From contig JAKSZT010037276.1 of the NCBI GenBank assembly GCA_026826555.1, positions 1,543,844 to 1,607,843 on the forward strand: DNA of 64,000 bases, read 5' to 3'. Both the position numbers and the translations under genes were made by a program. This document shows, piece by piece, positions 24,436 to 35,345 of this stretch. Each line of letters begins with the position of its first letter. The stretch's first letter is position 1. The notes under the pieces are model-generated. The model ran no database searches. It was not told the origin of the DNA and was given only the letters and a program-made list of their open reading frames with translations. This DNA comes from Tolypeutes matacus (taxonomy: Eukaryota > Chordata > Mammalia > Cingulata > Chlamyphoridae).

Positions 24436-25035
24436 TGTATTAGTCAGTCAAAGGGGTGTTGATGCAAAGTACCAGAAATCTGTTGATGTTTATAAAGGGC
24501 ATTTATTTGGGGGTAAAGTTTATAATTATAAGGCCCTAAAGAGTCCAACTCAAGACTGCTTTCTCACCAAAGTCTGTTGCCATATGTTGAAGCAAGATGG
24601 TGGGCAATCTGTACCTCGTCTCTCGGGTCTTCTCAGCTGCTCAGCTGCTCAGCTGTCAGCTGCTCAGCTGCACTGTTCTCTGTTCTCTTTGGCTGTAAAC
24701 TATCAGGCGAATCGTTCATCTCTCTTCCTAGGGCTTCAGTTGTTTGAGCCTTCTTCTTTCTGTCACATAGCAGGACCAAAATAACCAAGTTCTCTCCTCT
24801 TCCATGTCTTTTCCAATGTGTTTTCTTGAGTCAATGTCCATTTATATGAGCCCACCAAGGGGTCAGGGACTCAACTCTGAGTCATACCCTACTGACATGG
24901 TCAAATCAAAGTCCTAAACTTAACAGGTACTATAATCAAGTCATGGCAGCTGAATCTAATGCATTCAAAGGGTATCACATATAGACAAACACGGTCTCTA
25001 TTTTTGAGATTAATAAATAATCTCGAACTGCCACA
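24436..25035 (-). mobile_element. Solo LTR, family X copy 1, minus orientation
   Basis: The + strand runs from TGTATTAGTCAG to GAACTGCCACA, TG...CA, 600 bp, flanked by CCCTC (24431-24435) and CTCTC (25036-25040), a 5-bp duplication with one change. On the minus strand it begins TGTGGCAGTTCGAG and ends CTGACTAATACA, like copies at 26566-27198 and 30304-30892. 'tataaagggcatttattt' on the + strand contains the reverse of an AATAAA polyadenylation signal. A CAGCTG-rich tract lies inside at 24632-24671. The LTR ends and TSD length fit the ERVL/MaLR class; the family looks xenarthran but I cannot name it. Confidence 0.75.
24632..24671. repeat. Short CAGCTG/CTCAG tandem repeat inside the LTR
   Basis: Five CAGCTG hexamers in 40 bases, spaced mostly by 8 bases (TCAGCTGC steps). 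CAGCTG is its own reverse complement. Confidence 0.85.
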
Positions 25036-25149
25036 CTCTCCAAAGACAGTATAAATGTGAGAAAATCACATTACTTATAATCATTATATTGGTGGTATTT
25101 TTAGACAGGAAATATTGGAAAATCTGAACAAAAATATCTAAAATAGTAT

Positions 25150-25810
25150 TAAAAATTGTCAGAAATAATGGATAGTCTTCTGCTTCTGTCTATGATGGAG
25201 TAATTTTAGAAGGAAAACACTCCCAACTACAAATGGAAAAACAAAACACACACAGAAAAAATATTTGAGTGAATTGTTGGTATCTAATTTGAAAGGGTCA
25301 AGATCATGGAGTGGAAGGAAAACACAGCAGTAGTCTAGAAATCTATAAGAAATCTACCCTATGGAAAATGATGCCAATCATTGATATAAGACAAGAGACT
25401 GATAGACAGAGTGTCTCCTCCAAAGGGCAGAGAAACCAAGAAACTCTCTGGTAACCATAATCCAGCCAGAGAGATGAAACTTGAGGTCAGTCTCCTAAGA
25501 CATACATGGCATGAAGAGCAAATTTCCAGATATTAGGTAGTCCAGAGAAGTAATCCTGAAAGTATCCCCTTAAGGCATGGCCATATTCTTACAGAGAATA
25601 GTAAAAGAGACTTAAAGAGCTAAATAGAGAGTCAATGAACATTACAGAAGAATGTTTGCCAGTCCCATTGTACCCAGGAGTCAAATTTTGAGGTTGGCAT
25701 TCATTAAGGAGAAGGGGCTTAAAAAAAATAGAGGCCCTTATTGGTCCCTTGGAAGGCTAAAACTTGAGAAAAGGTTGAATCAAAGATAGACAGAGCCTGT
25801 AAAATATCCA
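25150..25810 (+). mobile_element. Possible HAL1/L1 5' fragment, plus orientation
   Basis: A/G-rich text such as 'ctatgatggagtaattttag' and 'gatgatgaaacttgaggtcag'-like phrases is typical of a LINE 5' region. It stops where the minus-strand L1 begins, and HAL1-like ORF1 text in the same orientation resumes at 27905 on the other side. I infer the L1 was inserted into a HAL1-like element. The identification is tentative. Confidence 0.4.
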
Positions 25811-25814
25811 CCCA

Positions 25815-26565
25815 GTCCCATTTATCTAATTATTTTTTTTGTCATTTGTGGTTTTTGGTGTCATTTAAAAAAACAAACTATTGCCTTATCCAAGGTTATT
25901 AAAGTTTTATGCTTTTAGCTGTTATATTTAGGGCTATGATCCATTTTGAGAGAATTTTTGTATGTGGTCTGAGGTATTCTTTTTCCTGTGGATATCCAGT
26001 GTCTCAGCAATATTTGTTAAAAAATCTTCTCTTTCCACCATTGACTTGTGCTGGGATCCTTGTCAAAAATCATTTGATCATAAATGTATGGTTTTATTTC
26101 TGTACTCTCAATTCTATACCAATGATCTATATATCTATCCTTAAGTAGATCTCATACTTTCTTAATTACTATGGCTTTTTAGTAAATTTTGAAATTAGGA
26201 AGTGTGGGTCCTCCAACTTTATTGTTTTTCAAGATTGTTTTAGCTATTATGGGTCCTTGAGTTTCCACATGAATTTCAGTACAATCTTTTAAATTTACCA
26301 AGAATCCAGAGAGAATTCTCATGTAGATTGCATTGAATCAGTAGATCAATTTTTGGAGTATTGCCATGTTAACAACATTAAGTCTTCCCCTCCATCAATA
26401 TGGATATCTTTCCACTGTGAAGGTATTCTTTAAATTTTTTCAACAAAGTTTTTTTATTTTTAAATACAAATTTTATAATTCTTTTGTTAAATATATTCCC
26501 AAGTATTTAATTCTTTTTTATGTAAATGAAATTATTTTCTTAATGTTTGGGTTATTCATTATTAC
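25815..26565 (-). mobile_element. L1 ORF2 fragment, minus orientation (part 1)
   Basis: The reverse complement carries L1 ORF2 text downstream of the RT core: 'ccattttgagagaatttttgta', 'catttgatcataaatgtatgg', 'gatgaccattgg'-type phrases and 'atttttggagtattgccatgttaacaac' on the + strand all have counterparts in the minus-strand L1 at 40.2-40.9 kb. Interrupted at 26566 by a solo LTR and resumes at 27199. Confidence 0.7.
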
Positions 26566-27198
26566 TGTGGCAGTTTGATATTTTTTATGAATTCCAAAAA
26601 TAGATATTGGAATATGTCTGTAAACTTGTCAGTCTGAGGTTTCACTTTTACTTGATTAAATGTTGATGAGGGCTTTGATTGGCCACATCAGTAGGGCATT
26701 TAGTCCCCACCCCTTGGTGGGTGGGGATTCACAGTGAGAAAACATGGCAATGGACAGAGTTGAGAGATTTTGGATGCTTGAACCCTGGGAAGTAAACACA
26801 CAGGAGAAGAACACAGAGGAATAGAGAAGGCTCCTTCAACATGGCAGAAGCCCTGGGGAGAGAGACAATCCATTCACCTGATAGTTTGCAGCTGCAGGGA
26901 CCAGAGCCCTGAGCAGCTAAGCCCAGAGGGAAATGACTCCTGGGAGAGGGACAAGACTTATCCCAGCCCACAGCTGACATTGGAAGAAGCTAGAACCACA
27001 GAGCCTTCAGAGGAAGAGGGAAGCTGAATCCTTGCAGGCATCGGCAACCATCTTGCTCCAATAAGTGGCAACAGTCTTTGGTGAGGGAAATAATTTTTGC
27101 TTTATAGCCTGGTAACTGTAAACTTGTACCCCAAATAAATACCCTTTATAAATGCCAGCAGGTACTTTGCATCTGTACCCCTTTGGCTGAATAATACA
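26566..27198 (+). mobile_element. Solo LTR, family X copy 2
   Basis: Begins TGTGGCAGTTTGATATT and ends TTGGCTGAATAATACA. It shares the internal landmarks of copy 3: 'gaattccaaaaatagatat', 'aggtttcacttttacttgat', 'ccccaccccttggtgggtgg' (26705-26724), 'ggcaacagtctttggtgaggg' and AATAAATACCCTTTATAAA (27135-27153, poly(A) signal). The phrase CCCCTTGGTGGGTGGGG includes a short inverted repeat. It is inserted in an L1; the target duplication is not clean here. Confidence 0.75.
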
Positions 27199-27900
27199 CT
27201 CAGTATATAGAAGTACAATAAGGTTTTTAAAAAATGTTTTGTTGTAGTAAGAGATACACAACTCAAAATTTCCCACTGTAATCACCTGCAAGTGTATAAT
27301 TCAATATGATATATTTTTTATGTTACTTATTTATTCTGGAAATGTGCTGAACTCATTTGAGTCTTGCTGATTTCTCAGGATTTTCTATATAACAAATCAA
27401 GTCATCTGTAAATAGAGATAGTCTTTCTACTTCCTTTCCAATCTGGATTCCTTTAATTTCTTTTTATTGCCTAGTTTCCCTGGCTAGGACCTCCAGCATA
27501 ATATTGAATAGTAATGGTGAGAGCTGATATCCTTGTATTGTTTCTGATCTTAAGGGGAAAGCTTTCAGTCTTTAATCATTAACTCACATAATAGCTTTCA
27601 GTTTTTTTATAGATGGCCTTTATCAGATTTAGTAAATTCCCTTCTATTCCTAGTTTGTTTGCTTTTTAGTGTTTTATCATGAAAAAGCATTGGATTTTAT
27701 CAAATGCTTTTTCTGCATCTATTTATATTATTATGTGAATTTTCCCTCCACTAGTCATGATACAGTTCCAATTCTGATTAGTTTATAATGATATACCCAC
27801 ACTGTCTTCCCAGGAGAGGATTTGTGAATGCTGTCTGAGAATATATATCATCATCCAGAAATTTTAAAATATTTTCTTGAAAAACTGTTCACATTCAATA
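27199..27900 (-). mobile_element. L1 ORF2 fragment, minus orientation (part 2, RT region)
   Basis: Continues the L1 broken by the LTR. '+ strand gtcatctgtaaatagagatagtc', 'cctttaatttctttttattgcc', 'aatattgaatagtaatggtgagag', 'atccttgtattgtttctgatctt' and 'tcaaatgctttttctgcatct' correspond to 41.06-41.39 kb in the large L1, i.e. the RT palm region in reverse. All frames are broken. Confidence 0.75.
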
Positions 27901-27904
27901 GGGA

Positions 27905-28870
27905 AAAAAAAATAAAATGCATGTGAAGAAACAGGACCAGGAAGAAAATGGGACAATAAAATATGATACTCACATGACCTATTTGTTATCAGATAGGAAC
28001 TTTAAAATAACTGTGATTAATATGTTCAACAAAACAAATGACAAGATATAAAATAGAGAATTTCACTAGAAAAGTAAAACACATAAAAATAATGAAATGA
28101 AAATTCTAACATTGAAATTGCAGTAACGGTGAGATATGTTTCAAGCAGTAGAGCATCCACCTCCCACATGGGAGGTCCCAGATTCAGTTCCCGGTGCCTC
28201 CAGAAAAAAACAAAAACAAACAACAAGCAAAACAAATGAAAAAGCCAACTCAGGGAAGCCAATATGACTCAGTGGTTGAACACTGGCTCCCCACATATGA
28301 AGGCCCTGGTTCAATCTCTGGCCCCCACTACCTCAAAAAAAGAAAAAAAATGCAGTAATTAAAAATAAGAGATCAGTAGTTGATAAATTTAAAAGCAAAT
28401 AGAAAGTACCAGTAGACCAGATTGTTGGTAGGTAGAAAATGAGTCAGATATGTGGAAGGCACAATGGTTGGAAAATTCAGAAAAGATGATAATATATAGA
28501 AAAATAAAAGACAATGAGGGGAGGAAAATCAAATTTGAAGAGTTAATGGCAAAAAGTTTTCCAGAATTAACAAAAGCACATCAAACTCCAGAAAGGAAAA
28601 TTCATTTAAATTACGATCAGGGTACACTGAAAATCAATAAAAGGATATCATGGAAAACTGTAGAAAAAGAAAATCAAAGAGCCAGCTTGTACAGCCTCCA
28701 GAGAAACAGACACATTACCAAAAAAGGAACAATAATAAAAATAACAGCAAATTCTCAAAAGAAAAAATTGTAAATCGTAAGAAAATATAATAGTATCTTT
28801 AAAGGGCTGAGTACTAAGATGTGGCAGTCTTACACTTACACTCCAACAACTAGAAATATCCAAAAATTTA
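27905..28870 (+). mobile_element. HAL1/L1 ORF1-like fragment, plus orientation, with a SINE inside
   Basis: A-rich + strand text with ORF1-like phrases: 'ggaccaggaagaaaatgggac' near the start and 'ccagaattaacaaaagcacatcaaactccagaaagg' around 28560-28600. The frame at 28450-28773 reads 'FEELMAKSFPELTKAHQT' and 'KIHLNYDQGT', in the style of the middle of a LINE ORF1 protein. ORF2 text does not follow, which suggests a HAL1-type element (ORF1 only). A composite SINE occupies 28127-28350. Confidence 0.55.
28127..28350 (+). mobile_element. Composite DAS-type SINE (two tRNA-like units)
   Basis: Unit 1 (28127-28200) has 'tgagatatgtttcaagcagtagagcatcc', 'cacatgggaggtcccagattcagttcccggtgcctcc'-type text. 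After an A-rich linker, unit 2 (28256-28335) has GAAGCCAATATGACTCAGTGG and 'ccctggttcaatctctggcccc'. The 8-bp duplication TGCAGTAA at 28119-28126 and 28351-28358 encloses both, so they were inserted together. This repeats the layout of the copy at 12106-12567. Confidence 0.7.
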
Positions 28871-29184
28871 CAAAATTACATTAAGACACAAGAGATTTGT
28901 GGAAGGAATAAAGATTGGATTGATTGGAATTCCAGAAATGCAAGCACCTTATGAGGTCAGCTCTTGATTCCTGGACATTTGCTGTCCTGGGGATATTTGG
29001 TAATAATTCTGGGGATGAACTGGGGGAAAGAAAAAACCAGTAGGGTTTGGTGGAAGTGTGTGGCTGAGAAGGCAGATTGGGAACTTGAAAAATTGCACAA
29101 ATGAGCAATTTTCCAGAGGAGATATTATTAAACTCTGGAATTATAGGTGGGAGCCTAAGAAGGTAGAGCAATACTTTTTTTATA
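28871..29184. other. No gene or repeat recognised
   Basis: Short segment between LINE fragments. Frames on both strands are about 90 residues or less and without domains. Confidence 0.4.
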
Positions 29185-29652
29185 TTATTTTTTTATTAGA
29201 GAAATGTAGGTTTACAGAAAAATCATGCATAAAATACATGAAATAGAGTTCTCATATACCATCCTATTATTAACATTTTGCATTAGTGTGCTACATTTAT
29301 TACAATTCATGAAAGAATATTCTTATAATTGTACTATCAACTATAGTCCATAATACACAATGGGGTTTAATGTTTGTTTTGTACGGTCCTATGTTGTCAT
29401 TTTAAAATTTTATTCTAGTAACATATATACAACTCAAATTTCCCCTTAACCTATATTATAATACATAACTCAGTGCTGTTAATTATATTCAAAATGTTGT
29501 GCTACCCATCACCACCATCCATTACAAAAATTGTACAATAAACCCAAATAGAAACTCTGTACAATTTAAATATTAACTCCCCATTTTCTACCCTTCAACC
29601 CATCCCCTGGTAACTTGCATTCTAGATTCTGACTCTATGAGATTGCTTATAC

Positions 29653-29893
29653 TAATTCAGGGGATCTTAACATTTTTTTTCCATGGATCCCTTTGCCAGT
29701 CCAGTGAAATGAATACTACTGTAATTTACTTATTACATCCATTCATATGTGAAGGAAATGCTAGGTTTCAGTTAGTGGTCAGAGAAAATAAAGATAAGTT
29801 GATTTTTCTCAGTTCAAGTTCACAGCCCCTGAACTCTTTCCACAGACCCTTTGGGAGGGTCTTGGACCCCTGGTTAAGAACTCCTATTCTAAC
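29653..29893. mobile_element. hAT-like non-autonomous DNA transposon
   Basis: It begins 'caggggatcttaac' and ends 'gttaagaactcctatt', imperfect terminal inverted repeats. 'ccatggatccctttgccag' near the left and 'agggtcttggacccctgg' near the right match the pattern of mammalian hAT MITEs. It splits L1 text ('attgcttatactaatt' | 'ctaactatttcatattt'), and CTAATTCA / CTAACTAT may be the remains of an 8-bp duplication. The family is not named. Confidence 0.55.
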
Positions 29894-30002
29894 TATTTCA
29901 TATTTTTGAGATCAAACAGTATTTGTCCTTTTTTATCTGGCTTCTTTTACTCAATATGAAGTCTTCAAGTTTCATCCATGTTGTTTTATATATCAGTAAA
30001 AT

Positions 30003-30195
30003 CAAACTGCCACAGTGCAAATGCAAAATGGTGCAGCCTCCCAAATTTGATGGGAAACAGCATTCTTCCTTGAGTTCTTTTATGCTGTTCATTAACTCTG
30101 GAGAGAGATTGTGGTAGACCTGCTGGGTTTGGTAAAAACCAATGGATTTCTGATACTTTGTATCAAAAACCCTTTCACAGACTAATACAAATACT
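30003..30195. mobile_element. Rearranged LTR family X piece with an inverted end
   Basis: The left end reads TCAAACTGCCACA, the reverse complement of the LTR start. The right end reads 'ttctgatactttgtatcaaaaaccctttcacagactaataca', the LTR 3' end in forward orientation. So start and end face in opposite directions. The first 38 bases plus flank (about 29999-30036) are the reverse complement of 30279-30315, where L1 text meets LTR copy 3. Confidence 0.5.
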
Positions 30196-30303
30196 TTGGA
30201 ATAGATACCAAGAAGTGAGATTGTCAGGTCATATGGTAATTCTATACTTAGCTTTCTGAAACACAATTTCTTCCACAGTGGCTGCACCATTTTGTATTCC
30301 CAC

Positions 30304-30892
30304 TGTGGCAGTCTGATATTATTGATGAATTCCAAAAATAAATATTGATTATGTTCATAAACTGGTGTGTTCCTCTGGGAATGATACCCTTTGATTGTTT
30401 TAAACTCAGAGGTTTCACTTTTACTTGATTAAATTAAGATTAGAGTTTTGATTTAGCCACATCATAGGACATCGAGTCCCCAACCCCTTGGTGGGTGGAC
30501 ACTCACACAGAAAGTGACATGACAAAGGAGAGAGCTTAGTTTTGATGCTAGAGCCCCAAGCCATTTGCCTGATAGTTTACAGCTGGCCTTGTGGAGAGAC
30601 TAGAGCAGCTGAGCCCAGAAAAAGATGAGCCCCAGGAAGAGAGCCTTATGACAGCCTACACCAGAGATCAGAAGAACCTGAGACCATGGAGCCATAAGAA
30701 AAAGAGAAAGGCTGAACACTAGCAGAGACAGCAGCCCTCAGGCTCCAACAAATGGTAACAGACTTTGGTAAGGGAAGTAACTTACTCTTTATGTTATTCT
30801 GACTGTAAGCTTCCACTACAAATAAATACACTTTATAAAAGCCAACAGAGTTCTGGTACTTTGCATCATCACCCTTTTGGCTGGATAATATA
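30304..30892 (+). mobile_element. Solo LTR, family X copy 3, with 5-bp target duplication
   Basis: Begins TGTGGCAGTCTGATATT and ends GGCTGGATAATATA (CA changed to TA). Flanks CCCAC (30299-30303) and CCTAC (30893-30897) are a 5-bp duplication with one change, and removing the LTR restores L1 text 'gtattcccaccaacattt'. Shared landmarks with copy 2: 'gaattccaaaaataaatat', 'aggtttcacttttacttgatt', 'ccccttggtgggtgg', 'aataaatacactttataaaagcc'. A solo LTR with no internal region. Confidence 0.8.
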
Positions 30893-31120
30893 CCTACCAA
30901 CATTTAATGTGTTCTTTTTTCTCCACATTCTCTACAACAGTTTAAATTTTCTGTGGTAGTTTTTTTAATAGCAGCTGTTCTAGTTTATGTGAAATGTATA
31001 TCACTGTGGTTTTAATTTGCATTTCCTTATTAGTTAATGATTTTGAGCAATGTGCTTTTCATCCATTTTTATATCTTCTTTGGAGAAATGTCCACTCAAG
31101 TCTTTTGCCCATTTTTAAAT

Positions 31121-31144
31121 GTTTTTTTTTTTTTTTTTTTTTTT
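31121..31144. repeat. Poly(T) tract
   Basis: About 24 consecutive T, within L1 text; possibly the tail of a small inserted retroposon that I cannot otherwise see. Confidence 0.8.
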
Positions 31145-31689
31145 GCTTTTTATTGTTGAGTTGATGGATTTCTTTATGTAATCTGTATATTAAACCTTTA
31201 TAGAATATGTGGTTTCAAAATATTTTTTTTCATTGAGTAGGTTATCTTTTCACTTTCCTTTAATGCACAAATGTTTTTAATTTTGATGAGGTCCCAATTA
31301 TTATATTTTCCTTTGTTGCTTATGTTTTGGGTGTAAAGTCCAAGAAACCACTGCCTAACCAAAGGTATTGAAGATGCTTCCTGATTTTTCTTCTGGCATT
31401 TTTACAGTCCCAGTTCTTAAACTTAGGTCTTTGTCCATGTTCAGTTAATTTTTTTAATGTGGTATAAAATAGGGAGCCCATTCATTCTTTTGCATATGGA
31501 TATCCAGTTCTCCCAACATCATTTGTTGAAGAGACTCTTCTTTCCCAATTCAGTGTACTTGACAGCCTTGTCAAAAATCAATTGGCCATTTATGTAAGAT
31601 GCTATTCCTGAACTCTCAATTTGATTCTCTTGGTCTATATAACTAACCTTGTGACATTAGCATTCTGTTAGACCACTGTAGCTTTTTAA

Positions 31690-33100
31690 TAGTTTCTTTT
31701 TCACTAGAGAAAGTTTACAAAACAATCATGCATAACAGACAGGATTCCCATGTATCACCCCACCACCAAAAATTGTTGTGGAACATTTGTTACAAGTGAT
31801 GAAAGAACATCATCAAAGTATTACTGATAACTATACTCCATAGTTTACATTTGATGTATTTCCCCCATAAACCACACTATTATTGATACCATATATTAGT
31901 ATTGTATATCTGTTATAGTTGATGAGAGAATGTTCTCATATTTGTGCTGTTATCCACAGTCCATCATCCCTCACAGGGTTCACTGTGCTTTAGGTTCCAT
32001 GCCTTAACTTGTACAATTCATCCAAAGTGTATATTCAGTGACTCTCAATTTTATCACAGAATTGTGCTGTCATGACCTCAGTCAATTTTAGAATGTTTTC
32101 ATTACTCCAAAAGCAAAAATCCTATACCCTCTTATATCACTGTATTGTTGAACCTTAGCATTGATATAGTACCTTCTTTGCCATTGATGCAAAAATATTA
32201 CAATATTACTGGTAAATATAGTCCATAAGTTACATTAGTTGTATTTTCCCATGTATCACCATAATCCCAACACCTTGTAATAATGACATACATTTGTTCT
32301 AATTCATAGAACATTCTTGTATTTGAACTTGTAACAACAATCCTCATCCACCACCAAGTTCACTTTGTTATAGTCCCTAGATTATCCTCTAGCTTTCTTT
32401 AAACTGACATTTACATCCTTAGACTACCACTTTCAGCCACAACAAGATTTATAAATCCGCAGTTAGTTATACTCTCTCTAATGTTTCCATCAATTCTATC
32501 AATTTCCACTCATTTACATTACAGTTTATTTCACTCAACGTGATGCCCTTGAGGTTCATCTGTGTTGTCATGTGCATCACAACTTCATTTATTCTTACAG
32601 CCGAATAGTATTCCATCGTATGTATATATTCCTTCATCAGGTGGTAAACATGTGGGTTGTTTCCATTTTTAGCAACTGTGAATTATGTCGCTATAAGCAT
32701 GGGTGTACAAATAACTGTTCCTATCTCTTCTCTCAGTTCTTACAAATATATTTCTTATTGCAGGATGGCCAGATATACAGAAGTTCTATATTTTAGCTTC
32801 CTGAGGATCTGCCAAAGTGTCTTCCACAGAGCCTGCACCATTCTACATTCCGACCAATGTAGAAGGACCTTTCGTATTTCTCCATCTTCTCTCAAGCACT
32901 TGTAGTTTTCTGGGTTTTTTAAAATAATATCCATTCTGTAAGGTGTGAAATATCTCACTGTAGTTTTGATCTGCATTTCCCCAATAGCTAGTGATGTTGA
33001 ACATCTTTTCATGCGGTTTTTGCCATTTTTACTTTCTCTTTGGAAAAATGTCTATTCAAGTCTTTTGCACATTCTTTTCTTTTTTTAGTGTTTTTTTTTT
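31690..33100 (-). mobile_element. L1 3' end and ORF2 C-terminal region, minus orientation
   Basis: A second reversed L1 3' end begins at about 31690 ('tcactagagaaagtttacaaaacaatcatgcat', 'caggattcccatgtatcaccccacc'), inside or next to the preceding L1. From 32560 it becomes ORF2 C-terminus ('gtgatgcccttgaggttcatctgtgttgtcatgtgcatcac' region to 'gaacatcttttcatgcggttttt' at 33000). A minus-strand frame at 32755-33012 reads 'MKRCSTSLAIGEMQIKTTVRY', paralleling '[21 protein letters not shown]' in the large L1. Confidence 0.75.
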
Positions 33101-33229
33101 TGTCTTTTTACTTTGTACAATTAATAACTGAAAATATAAACAAAAATTAAAAAGAAAATGCAGTTGAAAAAAACATACATTTCTCATTTAAATGTATTGG
33201 ATAAATACTAATTTTTTTTTTTTTGAATC

Positions 33230-34500
33230 ATTCAATATGTTTCACATTGTATTTGGTTCATAGAAACAAAATCGTACATTATTTGTTCTTTTGTGTCTGG
33301 CTTGCTTCTCCAGACACAAAATAATGTCCTCCAGGTTCATCCATGTTTGTCATATGCTTTACAACTTCATTTCTTCTTACAGCTGCATAATATTCCATCG
33401 TGTGACTAGACCACAGTTTGTTTATCCATTCATCTGTTGATGGACACCTGGGCTGATTCCAACCTTTTTTTTACCCACTTTTTAATTGGGTTGCTTGTCT
33501 TTTTATCATTGAGTTGTATGATCTCTTTATATAACATAGATACCAAACTCTTGTTGGATATGTGGATTACAAATATTTTCTACCATTGAGAAAATTACCC
33601 TTTCACCTACTTAGCACAGTCATTTGAAGCACAAAGTGTTTAATTTTGAGGAGAGCCTATTCATCTGTTTTTTTTTTTTTCTTTTATTGCTCATGCTTTG
33701 AGTTTAATAAATCACAAGATCTTGAAAATGTTTCCCTACAATATCTTCTAGGAGTTTTATGGCTCTCAATTTTATATTTAGGACTTTGATCCATTTTGAG
33801 CTAATTTTTGTATAAGGCTTGAGATAGGGTCTTCTTTTTTCTTTTAGATATGAATATCCAGTTCTCCCAGAACCATTTGTTGAATACACTCTTCTGATCC
33901 AGCTGGGTGGTTTGACAGCCTGTCAATAATCATTTGGCCATAAATGTGAGGGTCAACTTCTGAATGTTCAGTTTGATTCCATTGGTCAATAAGTCTTTAT
34001 GCCAGAACCATGCTGTTTTTACCACTTTAGCTAAGCAATATGCTTTGAAGTTAGGAACTGAGAGTCTTACAGATTCATTCTTCTTTTTAAAAATATTTTG
34101 GCTATTTGGGGCTCCTTACCCTTCCAAAGAAATTTGATAATTGACTTTTCCTGTTCTGCAAAAAGTTGTGGGATTTTTACTGGGATTGCATTGGATCTGT
34201 AAATCAATTTGGGTAGATGTGACATCTTAACAATATTTAGTCTTCCAATCCATGAACACAGAATTTCCATCCATTTGTTTAGATCTCCTTTAGTTTCTAT
34301 TAGCAATGTTTGTTAGTTTTCTAAATACAGATGCTTTATATCCTTGACTAAGTTTTATCTTATATTTGATTCTTTTAGTCACTATTGTAAATGGAATTTT
34401 AAAAAATTCTGCCTTAGATTGCTCATTAGTAATGTATAGAAACACTACTGATTTTTATGTATCAAACTTGTACTTCCTGAACCATCATTATTTGCAGATT
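33230..34500 (-). mobile_element. L1 ORF2 fragment, minus orientation
   Basis: The + strand repeats ORF2 C-terminal text a second time ('gtgtctggcttgcttctcc', 'cctccaggttcatccatg', 'ttgatggacacctgggctgattccaacc') and carries on to the RT-distal region by 34350 ('caatatttagtcttccaatccatgaaca'). A minus-strand frame at 34067-34306 reads '[20 protein letters not shown]', like the other L1s. Because the C-terminal text occurs twice (32.56-33.04 and 33.24-33.47 kb), this is a separate L1 insertion. Confidence 0.75.
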
Positions 34501-34594
34501 TAAGAATGTGGAAACTAAGTCAATATGGTGTCAAGAGCTAATATAACCAATCCAAATAATTCAGTAAACAAAATGGTTGAATATTGTACTTGGG

Positions 34595-35345
34595 ATTATG
34601 GTTTTCTAGAAACAAAATCTGGAGACTTCTAACCATTCAGTAAACAATGGAGAAGTCATGTAAAAATATCTCCTCTGAATTATTGATTGAAAATAATGAT
34701 TATTCAAAACTGGAGGAATCACTGAGAAGCATTCCTTTTCCTCCAATGATTATTTTCCAAATTAGAGTAGTTTAATATTATTTCATATACTATTAGTAAG
34801 AAAATCTGTTCCAAAAATTTTTCTGAAAAAAAGTATTCCATATGACCTCACATCATTGAAGCCTCTTATATTTAAAAAGCTTGTTGTTTAAAAGGGTAAG
34901 TATTTTCTTTTACAATTAGCATTCTCAGAGTAGGTGGAAAAATCCTTTCTCCCTTAGTAAAGATATATTTGTAGAAGATAATTGATATTTAACCATTCTT
35001 TTAAAATCTGCTTTTCACTGAGTACTTTAAAAAGGTTTTCTTTATTTTAAATACACAAATTTTGCCAATTAGAAACTGTCCTCCCATTCTGTGTTATATC
35101 TTGTTTTCATGCCAAACCTACACATTCTTGTGTTTGTAAATATATATTTCTTAACAGAATCTGTAAATTAACTAAACATGTATGCACTCAGTCAAAATAC
35201 TCATAGCACTTTCCCCCAGCTTCCCACAACACCGTGGTAGAATATTTCTTACTGAACATGATAAAATGTCATGACATTTTTCCCCCTAGCCACTGACAAT
35301 ACCATATGGTCAAAACTCATTTTCCATGCCCTGCCTTCACCATGT
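34595..35345 (+). repeat. Array unit 1, left-truncated
   Basis: Homology starts near 'tatggttttctagaaacaaaatctgg' (34597-34622) and matches 48640 onward and 59850 onward. It holds only the last quarter of a unit. Contains the dyad AAAATGTCATGACATTTT at 35263-35280. Confidence 0.8.
35263..35280. other. Perfect 18-bp dyad, conserved in array units
   Basis: AAAATGTCATGACATTTT is its own reverse complement. The core TGTCATGACA recurs in units 4, 5, 6 and 8 at the same place, about 80 bases before the unit start used here. No protein is assigned to it. Confidence 0.8.

Larger units (their letters stand above)
29185..31685 (-). mobile_element. L1 fragment, minus orientation, with three later insertions or rearrangements
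   Basis: The + strand starts with a reversed L1 3' end (29185-29640: 'tacagaaaaatcatgcataaaa', 'agagttctcatataccatcc', 'catcaccaccatccattac'). It continues through the ORF2 C-terminus (29895-30000 'gtccttttttatctggcttcttttactcaatatgaagtc', 30195-30303, then 30893-31685 'cagctgttctagtttatgtg', 'aatgtccactcaagtcttttgcccat', 'catgttcagttaattttt'). It is interrupted by a hAT-like element, an unusual LTR piece and a solo LTR. A T-rich tract of about 24 bases lies at 31121-31144. Confidence 0.75.
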
